Shown: piece after piece, positions 23,024-35,207 of the stretch
How the letters are laid out: each line of letters opens with the position of its first letter
Position numbering within the stretch: position 1 is the stretch's first letter
The notes under the pieces: generated by a model
Databases searched by the model: none
What the model saw: only the letters and a program-made list of their open reading frames with translations
Told to the model about the DNA's origin: nothing
Made by a program: the position numbers and the translations under genes
DNA from: Tetradesmus obliquus
Lineage: Eukaryota; Chlorophyta; Chlorophyceae; Sphaeropleales; Scenedesmaceae
Assembly: GCA_030272155.1 (NCBI GenBank)
Contig: CP126204.1
Span: 4,740,716 to 4,804,715 of the forward strand
DNA: 64,000 bases
Direction: 5' to 3'

Positions 23024-24910
23024 GGGCAGCAGCAGGCTGGTGCAGCAGGGCATCTTGGCCCGACCAGCAGCTGCCTCCAGGGCCAGCAGCGTGCGTGCGT
23101 ACGCGCTGTCGGTGGGGGACAAGCTGCCGGAAACAAAGTTCCGCTACTTTGACAGCGAGGGTAACATGAAGGAGCTGGGCACTGAGCAGCTGTGCAAGGG
23201 CAAGAAGGTGGTGCTGTTTGCTGTGCCTGGCGCGTTCACGCCCACCTGCAGCATGAAGCACCTGCCGGGCTTCATTGAGAAGGCGGAGGAGATCAAGGTG
23301 GGGCGGCTGGCTGGCTGTCTTGGGAGGGGTGAAAGGTGGCCTGGGATGCAGCGTGCTCCTGCAGCTGTGAAAGAGGCAAGGGAGGGGAGGGGAACAGGGA
23401 AGGTTGTCTGGGGCGCAACAATGAAGGTGGGAGAGTCGGAGGGGCTGCCTCAGCTGCAGCATGGTGGCGGCCTGGGACGTGGCATGCTGTGGCAGGCAGT
23501 GTTGTCATGCTGATTGCACTACAACACAGCGGTGACGGCAGCAGCAGCAGCGGTGCCAGGCAGCAGGGTATGAGCAGGGATCGCCTGCTTGCTAGTCTGG
23601 CAGGCGAACCAGCAGGGTGTGCTGGACGTACAGCAGTGCATGCTTGCAGGATAAGGATATGCAATGCATGCACAGCAATTGCACAAGTGAGCTGTACGAT
23701 GCTGCTGTGGCACAGCAGCTTGCGCCGCCTCTGCACAGAGCCTGCAGCCGCGCTCTGTCCCTTCCTGGCTTGCAGCAAGCCGCCTCAGCTCCTGCTGGCT
23801 CCATGGTCTGCCAGGCTGCTGCCTCCATGCCTGTGTGCACATTCATGTTGCCATGCTCTACTGCCTGGCACCTGCACATACTTGATCCGGCGCTTGCCTT
23901 GCTGACACACATGTAACCTTCCCTTGCACTGCTGGCTCCCTCCGCAGTCTCGCGGCGTGGACGCCATCGGCTGCGTGAGCGTGAACGACGCGTTTGTGAT
24001 GGACGCGTGGGGCAAAAGCGTGGGCGCGGGCGACAAGGTGCTCATGCTGGCGGACGGCAACGGCCAGTTTGCCAAGGCCCTTGGGGTGGAGCTGGACCTT
24101 GCCGACAAGGGCCTGGGGCTGCGCAGCAGGCGCTACGCGCTGCTGGCCGAGGACCAGGTGGGTTGATTTTGGGGGATGCTGCAGCTGCTGATGGGGAATG
24201 GAACACGGCATTGGTGGGAGTGGTGTGCGAGCTGTTGCATAAGGTTTGGCATCTGTGGCGGTGGCAGTGGCAGCAGATGGCGCTACGCGCTGCTGGCTGA
24301 GGACCAGGTGGGGGCTGCTGGCAAGTTGGTAGTACACCTGGTAACAAAGGGTGTAATGGAAGGCGGTTAGACTGGTGGTGGATGAGCATCGTGGACAGCG
24401 GCAGTGGCAGGCGCTACGCTGTGCTGGGCGAGGACCAGGTGGGTCAGCTGATGCTTGGGCCGTCTGCTGCTGCTGTTGCTGCTGTGGAGCAGAACAAAAG
24501 TACAGCGGGGTTTGGGGTGGGCTGTTGCGTGGCGGGTTTCAGGGTTGGCTTTTGTGGCGGTGACAGCGAAGCAGATGATGTAATTTCGTGATGGTGTGGG
24601 GCTGGGGCTGCTAGCAACCAGTGAAGGTGTGCTATGCTGCATCTGCACTGCTGGTGGTCCATCGCCATCCAGTGCTGGCGATGATGGCTGTGCGTGGCCG
24701 CTCATCGTTGCTTGCAGGAACTGCGCACAGCTGGCTCTGAGGTTCTTTATGTTGCTGCTGGGTGATACAAGGCACTCACACCTGTTGTCGCTGCTGCCGC
24801 CGCTGCTGCTGCTGCTGCTGCCGCCTCAGGTGGTCAAGGTGCTCAACCTGGAGGAGGGCGGCGCCTTCACAGTCAGCAGCGCAGACGCCATCCTGGAGGC
24901 GCTGGCTTGA
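23024..24910 (+). CDS. PRXII: Type II peroxiredoxin, organelle type (PrxIIE-like)
   Basis: Exons: ?-23297, 23948-24157 and 24830-24910. The enzyme reduces hydrogen peroxide and organic hydroperoxides using glutaredoxin or thioredoxin. The peroxidatic Cys sits in PGAFTPTC and the second Cys in [12 protein letters not shown], the spacing typical of type II enzymes. Other hallmarks are [17 protein letters not shown] and the C-terminal [22 protein letters not shown], very close to plant chloroplast PrxIIE. The N-terminal stretch before SVGDKLPE is rich in Arg, Ser and Ala and looks like a plastid or mitochondrial transit peptide. The ATG exon is unresolved. The last intron contains two decoy copies of the exon 2 donor edge. 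Sense CTG repeats precede the last acceptor. A TGTAA lies at 25700. Confidence 0.92.
24279..24438 (+). repeat. Two copies of the peroxiredoxin exon donor edge
   Basis: The end of exon 2 (24129-24157, coding [10 protein letters not shown], followed by GTGGGT) is repeated at 24279-24307 and 24410-24438, each followed by GTGGG. All three have usable donors; only the first leads directly to the conserved protein. Confidence 0.85.
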
Positions 24911-25699
24911 GCAGCAGCAGCAGCTGGTGAAGCTGGCGAGGGTGGCAGCAGCAGGCAGTGATTCAGCAGTCCAGTGACTGGCTGGCTGACTGCAGCAGCA
25001 GGGCGCTGCCAGGCCAGCGGCGCAGACATTGCTGGAGCTTGCAGAGCGCAGTGGCATTGCGGCAGCAGCCAGCGCGGCATGGCACCGGCGCAATGCACTG
25101 CAGGTTTCTGTCTGCTGGGGGCGATGCCATGCTGATGTGCAGTGACAACTATTCAGAGGGTTGGTCGCGCCAGCAGCATCTGGCCAGCGCACACCTGTGT
25201 CCACTGCATCATGCTGCACACGCTGTCATGCATGGACTGCAGCCAGTCAGCCCGCTGCTGTCGTACTCGTAGTTACAGCAGCAGCAGCAGCAGCAGTGCG
25301 GCGCAGCGCTCTTTGGGGTGATGGAAGTGCCTGTGGTGCACCAACAGGCTGCCCACAGTTGCGTGTGCGGTTTGTGAGTAGGGTTGGCCATCAGGATAGG
25401 CACAGGCCAGTGTGTGTGAACAACATGCCAGTGACGAGTTGTATTCTGGTGCAACCAGCACTTTGGGTGATTTGCATGTGCAGCTGCGGCAGCAGGTCGG
25501 GAGTGACATCACCATGTTTGAATGTTGATCAGGCAGCACAGGGACGGAGTGTGCATCAGCCGCTGGCAGTGGATGGTTGTATTTCTAGCGACACTGTGAC
25601 TGCACTATGCCTCATTTTGTATGGCAGATGCGTGCATCATGATATTGTGCTACAGCATAGTAGTACTTGCTATCGCTGACTTGGTCAAGGCAGGAAAGT

Positions 25700-25704
25700 T
25701 GTAA
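25700..25704 (+). terminator. TGTAA polyadenylation signal candidate (peroxiredoxin)
   Basis: First clear TGTAA after the peroxiredoxin stop codon. Confidence 0.35.
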
Positions 25705-25780
25705 GCATCACACATTTCAACCGCTGTAGTCCTCCTGTAAGGCGGCTACGCGTGCTGGGGCAATCTGGCTAGGGGTCGAT

Positions 25781-25801
25781 GTCGATAACATGGTTATCGA
25801 C
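25781..25801. promoter_or_regulatory. Perfect short inverted repeat
   Basis: GTCGATAAC at 25781-25789 and its reverse complement at 25793-25801 form a hairpin or a dyad binding site. No adjacent coding region; role unknown. Confidence 0.4.
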
Positions 25802-26350
25802 TTGTGAGGCAGAGTTGGTGCTTACATGAGCAGCTGGCTAGTCAGCAACAGCAGCAAAACAAACTCTGGGTAAGGCCGATGGCGACGTTAGCTATGGCTT
25901 ACATGGTAACATGGTTGGCAGGCAGCAGCAAGCACCGGCCATTTGCCTTTATGTAAGTCTCTTGGGTGCATGAGTCAACTCATGCTGGCTGGTTGACCCG
26001 CCCAGCAGATGCCGCTGCATGCGGAGCAAACAGCCACTGACAACATACCCAGTAGGAACAATCAACGCATCAGACTAGGCTTTCAACGCAACCACTTTAA
26101 TTGGGTTGTTGGATCATGCGGTGTCAGCGATCATCCGGGTGCAGGGCGTACTGTCATGTTACTTGTTTTTGAATGAGTGCGCACGAACGCCGCTTTGAGC
26201 GTCTAAGAGTAGGTGACGATAAATGTTTGGTTGTATCTTCACATACTAGGTAGCCCAAAGATAACGAGCTTGAATTGCCACCATATTGGACTGGAGCACC
26301 ACAGCCCACAGTGAATCCACTTGTGTGTTGCCGCAGCTCAATCCCTCGGG

Positions 26351-27953
26351 ATGTTGGCGTTCATTGTTGCAGCGTACCAGCGCTCAGTGGACCTTGTGCA
26401 GCAGTTGCTTGACAGAGGGCAGCCAGTGGCAGCAGCAGATGTGCAGCGCCCCCCACCACTCCACCATGCAGCAGATGCTGAAGGCTGGACTCCGCTGGCC
26501 GATGCAGCCTTAGAAGGAGATGTGGACCGGGTGCGACTGCTGCTTGAGGAGGGGGCACCAGCGGCGGCAACAGATGCTGAAGGCTGGACGCCACTGCACC
26601 TCGCAGCTAGAGCTGGCCATGGCAGTGTGGTGGAACTGCTGCTACAGCATGGCGCCATAGTAGCAGCAGCAACAACAACCGGCATCATGCCTCTGCACAA
26701 AGCAGCCCAGCATGGTCATGCTGGCGTGGTGCAGCAGCTGCTGGCCGCAGGCGCGCCAGAGGCAGCTGCAGCAGCAGCGCACACCGACACTGCTGCTGCT
26801 GCAGATGCTGAAGGCTTGACACCCTGCACTGGGCATCCGCACAAGGGCATGTTGGTGTTATGCAGCTTCTGCTGCACCACGACAGGTCAGCAGCGGCAGC
26901 AGCAGTGGCAGCAGCAGATGTATATGGCCGGACATCACTGCACCTTGCAGCTGAAGCTGGCTATGCCAGTGCTGTGGAACTGCTGCTACAGCACGGTGCG
27001 GCAGTGGCAGCAGCAACCGCACATGGCCTGACATCACTGCACCTTGCAGCTGAAGCTGGCTATGCCAGTGTGGTGGAACTGCTGCTGCAGCACGGTACGG
27101 CAGCGGCAGCAGCAGATGAACACCACCGCACGCCGCTGTTTGAAGCAGTCAGGCATGGGCATGCTGGTGTGGTACAGCAGCTGCTGGCAGCAGGTGGGGC
27201 AGTGGCAGCTGCAGATTTTGAAGGTTGGACGCCGCTTAGCCTAGCCGCGTACTGTGGGCATGCTGCTGTGGTGCAGCAGCTGCTGGCTGGTGGAGCAGGA
27301 GCTGCAGTTGCAGATCTGGAGGCAGGACGCCACTGCATGAAGCAGCGCGTAAAGGCCATCTCGAAGTAGTGGTGCTGCTGCTGGGGCAGGGTGCATCAGT
27401 GGCAGCTACGAATGCAGCAGGCAAACCGCCAATCCACCAGGCAGCTGCAGGAGGCCATGCTGAAGTTGTGAGCCTGCTGCTAGAGCATGGCGCTTCCATG
27501 GCAGCAGCAGATTCCCGACGCCGCACACCCCTCCACTATGCAGCCCATCATGGTCATGTCAGTGTCGTGCGTCTGCTGCTGGAGAGGAGCGCGGCAGTGG
27601 AAGGCCGGACACTGCTGCACTTCGCTCAGCACTGGAGTTACTTTGGCGCCGCTGCCAGGCTGCTGACTGCCATGGAGCCTGAGCACGCGGCCCTGGTCGT
27701 GGAGGTGCTGCGCCAGTCCCCACAAGGCGCACAGGAGGAAGGTGTGTACAAGGCGTTTGCAGAATGTGTAACAGCCATGCAGGCGCTGGCACAGCAGCAG
27801 CAGGAGCAGCTGGACAGGCAGCGGCTGGCAGCGGAGCGCGCGGCAGTTCAAGAGCTGCTTGTTGCGGTGTACCTGGAGAGAAAGGCTCAGGCCGCTGAGT
27901 CCGATGATTCTGAGGAGTACTTTTCCGCTGGTTCCTCTGACGTTGATGAGTAG
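26351..27953 (+). pseudogene. Ankyrin-repeat protein with two single-base frame breaks
   Basis: Three consecutive frames encode about 12 ankyrin repeats of roughly 33 residues (for example GWTPLHLAARAGHGSVVELLLQ), followed by a Gln/Glu-rich helical tail and an acidic Ser-rich end (DDSEEYFSAGSSDVDE). Full length would be about 535 residues with no intron. The frame shifts by one base at 26822-26824 (CCC where neighbouring repeats predict CCCC) and at 27320-27322 (GG where GGG is expected). Repeat similarity is uninterrupted across both points. Since both sites are homopolymers, sequencing error is as likely as a real pseudogene. Ankyrin repeats mediate protein binding; the partner is unknown. 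ATG 26351 is the first in the repeat frame. If the breaks are errors this is a normal gene. Confidence 0.8.
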
Positions 27954-30297
27954 TCAACATGTAGCGCTCTGGAGGGCTCTGATGCTTCCTTCCTTGGGGC
28001 TCACAGGCTGAGCCACTAGTTGGCTGGTGAATGATGAATGGAAATGACTACATGCTGATGGCCACTGTATGAGGCTCTGCTTTGCTGAATGAACCTTTGC
28101 TGAATGAAGTATTTGATGTGATTGAGGGCTACTGAGCCTGAGACTTGAATTAAGCAGCGTTGGCGGTGTACAGCTTGCAGGCGTACTGCTGAAGGTTTAA
28201 AGTGGCTCTGTCGCACGGCCACTGCTGCCCGCCATGCTGGTTTGCTGGAAATGTTTAGTAAGCATGCTGGTGTGATTGAAATGGTTAGTCAGGCTGGCAC
28301 TGATTGGGCTGGCTGTGAATCCTTGAACTTTTGGCTTTTGCTTAGTCTTGGCACTTGAATATTAGAAAAGAGGGTATGAGCAGTGACATATGGGCAATCA
28401 ACAACTAGGCTAGAAGCTCTGCCAGTGGTAGTCACATGTGTCTGGTTATGGATGCGAGTTCTGTGTGCGGTATGCTGGGCAAGCATGCAGGTACGTTGCT
28501 GCAGCCTGGTGCGGTAGCAGGTAGGGGAGGTAGCCCTTTGTGCTCTACTTAACTCCTTGCAACCTCCGGGTGTTCAAGCGCTGCTGTATCCGAGTATTTT
28601 GAAGGTTCAATTGTGCACTCCAGGATGCGCAGGGGATCTATGCATTGGATGGCGGCTGACAGGCGAAGTTGGGGTTCGTTACTGCTGTGACTGTATTATG
28701 TGAATGTACGTGCCATCGTGCGTTTTTGATGTACTCAAGTGTGTGCAGCCTGAGAACGGTTCTCATGTCGTGCATTCTGTCATGCACCTTGTGCATGTTG
28801 TAGTGCTAGACAACAACGTCTTTCGAGCAAAGAACTGTATTTGGTGGGCATGTACAGCAGCAGTATTGTGGGTGGCTGAGCTGTCAGGCGGTCAGGTGGC
28901 CTGTTGCGTGCCACGGTGTGTGCCTGATGCGTGGTGATTCTTCTAACAGCGGCTGGACTGAGCCGGCTGTCGTTTCCAGCTGGACCCAGTGTAACATGCA
29001 TGTTGGCATATGCAACTATGCTGCATTTGGCACAGTATGATCACGAATTCCATAGTTTGCAGTCGGGACAGCAGGCAGCATAGACTTAAGCAGAATTGCC
29101 TGCTTCTGTTGCATATGACTTGTGAACTTGTGAAAGCAGGCACAAAGTTAAGCGATGCACTGTGTAGACGTAAGATTTGCAATGAGACAAGTGCCGCTTA
29201 TAGATAGAGGGGTTACACGGTGTGTTCATGCGGCATACGCCACCACAGACACCTGGTAAAATAGGAAGCTGCAAGCAGTGCCGCTTGCAGTGCAGCCCAG
29301 TGTCTCAAAGCTGAGGATGAATTGCAGAAAAACGTCAACTGCAGCATCGGTTGTGATGAACACTCGGTTGAGCTCAGCCTTGCTGGTTTTACTAAGAGGG
29401 GGCTATGATGGTGCCGGACCAAACCAACCACGCAATACCTTGCAAGTTAATCGCCTTCAACGATAATCTTGGCGCACCCTTGTCGGGTAGCAGTGGTTAT
29501 GTATCCAGCTAAGCAGCGTTGCCGCCTTGCTGTGATCGGCCAAAACACCACAACTCACACTGCTGCAAGCTGACAGCAGTCTTGCGTAGCACTGCTGAAA
29601 CACAATGCATGGCACACGTGATGACGCCTGCACCTCAGCCAGCAGTCCACTGTTTGCGGCTAAGCCACAGCAACCGGTACCGCTCTCACATACAAAGCCT
29701 CAGCGCCGTACAAGCATACAAGCCGCACCATTGTAGCCCCTATCGCCAGCCAGCATGCAATTGTAATGCCGGTCAATTACGTGCTTCTTCTCTACTCATC
29801 CAACTGAACTGCAAGCAGCAACTGCTGCATGCATCGCCTAAGCATGCACCAAAACCTGTGGCTGCACAGGCCAGACGGCAACGGGCAAGGTCCCGCAGCC
29901 GGCGAGTTCAAAGTAAATATGCAACGGCACGCCTACAGAACCAATTGAAAACTATCGTGTGCGCTACAACTGTAACAGACAGCTGCTGACTGCTGCTGAT
30001 TGACCATCACAGCCTGGCTGCAGCAGCAGTGCATTGCAGCACCCAGCAGAAACAACAGCCTGCGCCTGCTGCCATGCCTCTTAGCAGACACACCCTTAAC
30101 GCATGCGGCTGCTCACCAGCTTTCAAACAACCAACCTACCATGCCACCCCACTGGCATGGACGTCAGAATGGATGTAGACCTTTGCTGCTCCAACAACCA
30201 CAGCTGCCATCACAGCAAAACACAGGCTCGTGTGCACCAGCAGGAGGCTCCTCTGCACCGACACCAGGCTCAGCAGCCGGCTGTGGCGGCAGCTGGG
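27954..30297. other. Intergenic region between convergent genes
   Basis: Downstream of the ankyrin gene (TGTAA at 28990-28994) and downstream of the acidic Ser-rich gene on the minus strand (TTACA at 29213). AT content is somewhat higher than in genes and CAG triplets are rarer. ORFs such as 29519-29989 have no family resemblance. Confidence 0.45.
28990..28994 (+). terminator. TGTAA polyadenylation signal candidate (ankyrin gene)
   Basis: First TGTAA I find after the ankyrin stop codon, about 1 kb downstream. Confidence 0.25.
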
Positions 30298-32476
30298 TCA
30301 GCGGGCAGCACAGTAGCTGGGCACTGCTGTACGCAGCTGCTGAAGCGCACACGTGGCTGCACCTGACGGCCGCCAGGCAGCTGACTGCTGCAACCTGCTG
30401 CTGCTGGGCGGTGTGTGGTGAGCTGCCAGGCTGGGAACTCGCTGGGGGGTGGCGGGCGCCGCAGGATGCCCTGCAGGCAGCAAAACACAGTGCAGCAAGG
30501 CAGCAGTCGACAGCACCAATGTCAGCTGAAAGAGAATGACACAGCAGCGGTGTAGCACAGAACTGGAAGGCAGCAGTGCTGCATGTGCTGTTACTGGCTC
30601 ACTGTTCATCTGCCATTCAACAGCCATGGGTTGACCCGAGCTGAGCAAGTAGTGCAGCGCAGTCTGCTGGCGCACAAACTCGGCACAGCGTAGGTGCCAA
30701 TCATGATGCTGAGTTAAAGGCAGCGCTCCAGGGGCATGTGCCCCACTGCCCAGCAACCCGACAGTGCACGGCACCTACCTGCTTGCTGCAGCTGCTGGCT
30801 GCTGCCGTCGCTGCCATGCGCACGCGCCGCAGCCAGGTCCACTCTGCTGTCATGGCCGCCTCCTGGCGGGCCACCTCAGCTGGGGGGCGGCAGCGCTGCA
30901 GGCGGCAGCGCGCTGCGTCGTAGCTGCAGGCGCAGCAGCAATACAGGGGGCATGCGTCAGCAGAGCTTGAAATATGGAGCAAAGTGCGGCTTGAGGTACG
31001 TGCAGTTGTGCGCTGCGGTGTGAATGCGTGCATCTGCAGTAGCGGGAGCCTCCAGCACAGCATCAACTGCACTACGTCAGTAGATATTCATCTGCTCCTG
31101 CAGCTGTCGTCTTATTGCACTGCATGCACCAGTGCAATTGCCAGTCATCTGCTGCTGAATCATGCGCAGCACCTCAGCATGCACACTTCCGCACACCATC
31201 CCACAGCCCCACTCCTGCCACTCACTCCTGCCTGTACTGTGCCAGCTGCTGCGCCCCAGCCGCCCGGGGCAGCCCAGCCAGGTCCAGCCCCGCCCAGGCC
31301 GCCCCCTCAGCAGCAGCAGCAGCCAGCTGCAGCTCCAGGAAGGCCTCCCGCAGCTGCTGCTCCAGCGTGTCGGCTGTTGGTGCGTTGCCGGCGCCATCCA
31401 GGCGGGCCATGGTCAGCATGCCGCTGCTGCTGCCCGATGAATACGCCTGCAGGGAGACAGGAAGCATTAGAAGATTCCATGGGGTGGATGCAGTACATAG
31501 GCAACCCCTCATGCTGCTTGCTGATGGCAGCAGCTTGCAGGCACTCGCGGCTAGTGCTGTCACGTCGTTTTGAACCAACACCGCTGCCACCGCCGCACTT
31601 GACCCCAGCTAGCAAACATGCCCTCACTCCCAGCATGGCAACTGCAGAGCACACCAGCCGCTCACCTGCTTGGCAGAGCCTGCTGACCAGCTGCTGCTGC
31701 TGCCGCCAGCGTTGACCAGCGACTTGGGCACGCGCACGTACGCCATGCGCCGCGTCACCCCCAGCAGCGATGATGGCGGCACGTCCCACAGCACAGGGCC
31801 AGCAGCAGCAGCAGCAGTTGCTGCTGGGCTCGGCTGCACGTTGACTGCTGCCGATGACGGCGCCGCAGCTGCTGCTGCTTCCAGTGCTGTTGCTTGCGGT
31901 TCCTGTGCCTCCCTACTGTGCTGCTGGTGACTTGCACAGTGCACAGCTGTGGCAGCTTCAGCCCTGCATGTCGCTGCTGGGTGCGCCTTGAGTGCACCAG
32001 CCAGCGCCGGCTGCTGCTGCTGCTGCAGCTGCGGAGTGTTAGTGCGCTCTGCCAGTGGCTGCTTGACGTGACAGCACACTGCCACATCAACATCCTCCAC
32101 TGCTGCTGCTGCTGGCATGCAGGCGTGCTGCTCTGCAGGATCAGCTTGCTCCTGATCAGGCAGCGAAGCAGCAGCAGGTTGCTGCTCGCCCTGGTCACCT
32201 GCACTGTCCTGGCTGCGATTGCCCCACAGTGCTGCTGCGTCATGCTCGCCACCAGCAGCTGCTGTGTCACCTGTTATGGAAACACTGAGCACTGCATGAG
32301 CCTGCTGCTGCTTGTGACCTGGATGGCTGTCTGAGAGCTGCAGTGGCGGCAGCAGCCGTCGGCTGCCAGCGCTGCTGCTGCTGTGGTGCAGCCAGCTGTC
32401 CAGCAGGCTCATCATGCCGCTGCTGCCTGCTGCATCAACTGCTGCTGCTGCGCTGCCCTCAGCAGCCTGCTCCGCT

Positions 32477-32528
<52 letters not shown>

Positions 32529-35207
32529 CGAGCGCTGGCGACATCAGCAGCACAGCCCGCCGCTGTGCGACGCTGCTCAAGCTGCGGCTGCCACGTTGCT
32601 GGCTGCGCTGGCCTGACCCGTGCTGCTGCTGCTGCTGCTGCTGCTGCTGCAGCTGCTGCTTATTGTCAGCCTGCCCTGACAGTGAAGCAGACGGTGTGCA
32701 CTCAGGCGTGCAGGGGGCGGCAGCCACAGCAGGTGCAGCCTGACCGTCTGTCGCTTGGTCCTGCCCTTGCTGTGTATCTGCCTGGCTGCTGCTGTTGATG
32801 CGGCTGGCTGTGTTGGATGCATGTGGCGGTGTCAGCATCAGCCAGTCGGCTGCAGCAGTCTGGCCATCTGCTGCTGCGCCAGCTGCACTGCCTGCCAGCG
32901 TCCTGCTTGTGACTACTGGCGAGTCAGCAGACAGCATGCTGCCCAGAGCTCTGCACCCCTGCTGCTCTGTCGCTGCTGCTGCATCAGGCTCAACCGCAGC
33001 AGCAGCTGCTGCCGCAGCTGCAGCAGCAGGTGCCTGCAGCAGGCCCAGCAGCTGGGGCGTGCCGGGGCTGCGGCAGGCACGCTGCCTGCGCGACAACTCG
33101 CGCTGCTGCTCAGTCAGCACAGGCGTCTCCTGCAGCTGCTGTTGCTGCTGAGCAGGCTGGCTGCTGGCAGCTCTCTGAGCATGGCTGGCTGTGCAGGGTG
33201 GCGTGCGCTGCCGCCGCTGAGCAGCAGCAGGCGTGAGCGTAGCCTGCGCTCGCCTTGGTGGCGCTATATGCCACTGTGGCTGCTGCTGCTGCATGTGCAG
33301 TTGCAGGCGTACTGGAGATGGTGAGTCATCAGCGGCAACTGTGCTGCTGTCAGTGTCCTCACTGCTGCTGGAGCCTTCACTGCTGCTGGTGTCTTTGCTG
33401 CTGCTGCTTGCACTGCTGCTAGACTCCTCACTGCTGCTCACGTCACTTCCACTGGTGTCACTACTGCTTGACGTGCACTGCCCACCCTGCTGGGTAGGCA
33501 CCTGCTGCTGCTGCTGCTGCTGCTGCAGCTGCGGCTGGTCGGGTTGCGCTGGCCGCAGCGATGATGCAGCCTCAAGTGCGGCATCAGGCGCATCACTGTC
33601 GCCTTGCTGCTGACTGCTGCCACTGTCAGCGCTGCTGGCAATGTTGTCACTGCTGCTGGTGTCACTACTGCTTGTGTCGCTGCTGCTTGTTTCACTACTG
33701 CTTGTGTCACTGCTACTGCTGCTTGTAGCATCACTGTCCTGTGCAGCGGCAGCAGCCACAGCAGCAGCATCTGGCGGCTGCTGGGTTGTGACTATAGCAC
33801 CGCCAGCATTCTGCTTGTCAGCAGCTGCTGCAACTGCTGCTGCCTGTAGTGCTGTGCCTGCCACACTCACAGCAGGTTTGGCTGCAACCACATCTTGCAT
33901 GTTGCCCTGTCTGCGCTGTGATGGTTGCAGTGGTGCCAGCAGCCGCCTGCGGCCTGCGCTGCTGTTGCAGCTGCTGCCACGCAGCGCCTTGCTGGCGGGG
34001 CTGCCCACAGCCCCAGCCTGGCTGCCGCCGCCACCTGCTGCAAGGCCGGCAAGGCCGCCTGCCATTGCAGTGCCAGCGCCAGCAGCAGCTGCTGCAGCAG
34101 TGGCTGTCGTCATCAGCAGCGCAGCTCGCCGCTGTGCGATGCTGCTCAAGGAGCGCTGCTGGCTGCGCTGAGCTGGCAGCTGCTGCTGCTGGGGCGGCAG
34201 CAGCTGCTTGGCCTGCTGGGCTGGCAGCGGCACAGCCAGTGCCACTTTAGGGTGGGGGGCATCCGGCTCAGCGTCGCTGCTGTCAGTGTCGTCACTGCTG
34301 CTGGTGTCTTCGCTGCTGCTCGACTCCTCACTGCTGCTGCTGCTGCTGCTGGAGTCGCTGCCACTGCTGACGTCGCTGCTGCTGGCATCAGTGCTGCTGT
34401 CACCACTGCTGCTCGTGCTGCCACTGCTGCAGCTGCTTGTGTCACCGTCTGTGTCACCTGACTGCACAGGGTCAGCAGCCGAAGCATTGGGCGGCGTGCT
34501 TGCAGGAGTCGTGTCACAATCCATCGCATCGTTGCTGGCTGCAGGCAGCACAGTCTGCTGGCTGGCCTGGCTGCAGCCCTGCCCAGCAGAACGAATGGTG
34601 CCTTTTGCTGCTGCTGAGTGTAATGCTTGGACTGCAGCTTTTGGCGATGCTCCTTGCGGCACTGCTGCTGCTGCTGCTGCATCCGGCCCTGTGGCGTGCG
34701 CCTGTGTGGCAAGGGCAGGCCCAGCATCAGCACCAGCAGCTGCGCGGCCGTGCATGAGCTGCAGCAGACTTGGTAGCAGACGCTGCTGCTGCTGCCGCAG
34801 TGTGCTGCTGTGGCTGGCCAGCTGCTGTGCTGCCTGCCAGGGCTGCTGCAGTTGTGTGAGGCGCTGCAGCGGCACGCCAGGTGGCCCCTGCTGCGCCCTG
34901 AGGGCAGCTGCCTGCTGCAACACCTCAAGTTTGCACACCTGCAGCAGACGAGCGAGGTGAACTAATATGCATCTGAAATGAAGGCAGCAGTGTTGTATGC
35001 ATGCCAGTAGGTCAGCCGGCACATCTGCACATGTCTGAATTGATCAGCATGCCATGCTGGCTGGGTGTTGGTGACCTGGGCAGCTCAACAACAGGCACGC
35101 ACCTCCAAGCTGCGCAGGGCGGCAGCCATCGGGCCAGAAGGCTCTGGCCTCATCTTCCTGGCGACACATCGCGCCTGCTGCTGCGGCTGCTGCCTCTTTC
35201 GCTTCAT
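30298..35207 (-). CDS. Large acidic Ser/Asp/Glu-rich protein with an internal repeat; unknown function
   Basis: Exons join in phase: 35207-35103 (start MKRKRQQPQQQ, a basic, nuclear-signal-like N-terminus), 34938-31666, 31446-31226, 30923-30779 and 30708 onward. The protein exceeds 1250 residues. The giant exon 2 contains three phosphoserine-like blocks of Ser runs broken by Asp/Glu (codons about 34460-34260, 33730-33640 and 33480-33330), which would be casein kinase 2 targets. It also contains two copies of a module beginning SLSSVAQRRAVLLM / SLSSIAQRRAALLM and ending in RRLL(A/P)PLQ. The last exons are conventional helical sequence (YDAARCRLQRC, AEWTWLRRVRMAATAA, HDWHLRCAEFVRQQTALHYLLSS) and probably hold the conserved domain, which I cannot name. 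The C-terminus is unresolved beyond about 30600. Nuclear localisation is inference. Confidence 0.65.
32479..32525. repeat. CAG/GCA microsatellite, poly-Ala coding on the minus strand
   Basis: Pure triplet tract in exon 2 of the acidic protein gene, encoding about 16 Ala on the minus strand next to the second SLSS module. Confidence 0.85.

Larger units (their letters stand above)
24911..26350. other. Intergenic region with long 3' UTR and a perfect inverted repeat
   Basis: The first ~790 bases probably are peroxiredoxin 3' UTR. A 9+9 bp perfect inverted repeat with a 3-bp loop (GTCGATAAC / GTTATCGAC) lies at 25781-25801. The rest should contain the ankyrin gene promoter. No supported coding region. 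Confidence 0.5.

Noticed and set aside
29519-30539. Open frames of 156 and 179 codons on the plus strand
   Set aside because: They begin at non-ATG codons and overlap the 3' end of the minus-strand acidic gene; no recognisable protein.
32479-32525. CAG tract considered as a CRISPR or regulatory array
   Set aside because: It is a simple in-frame poly-Ala/Gln coding microsatellite without spacers.
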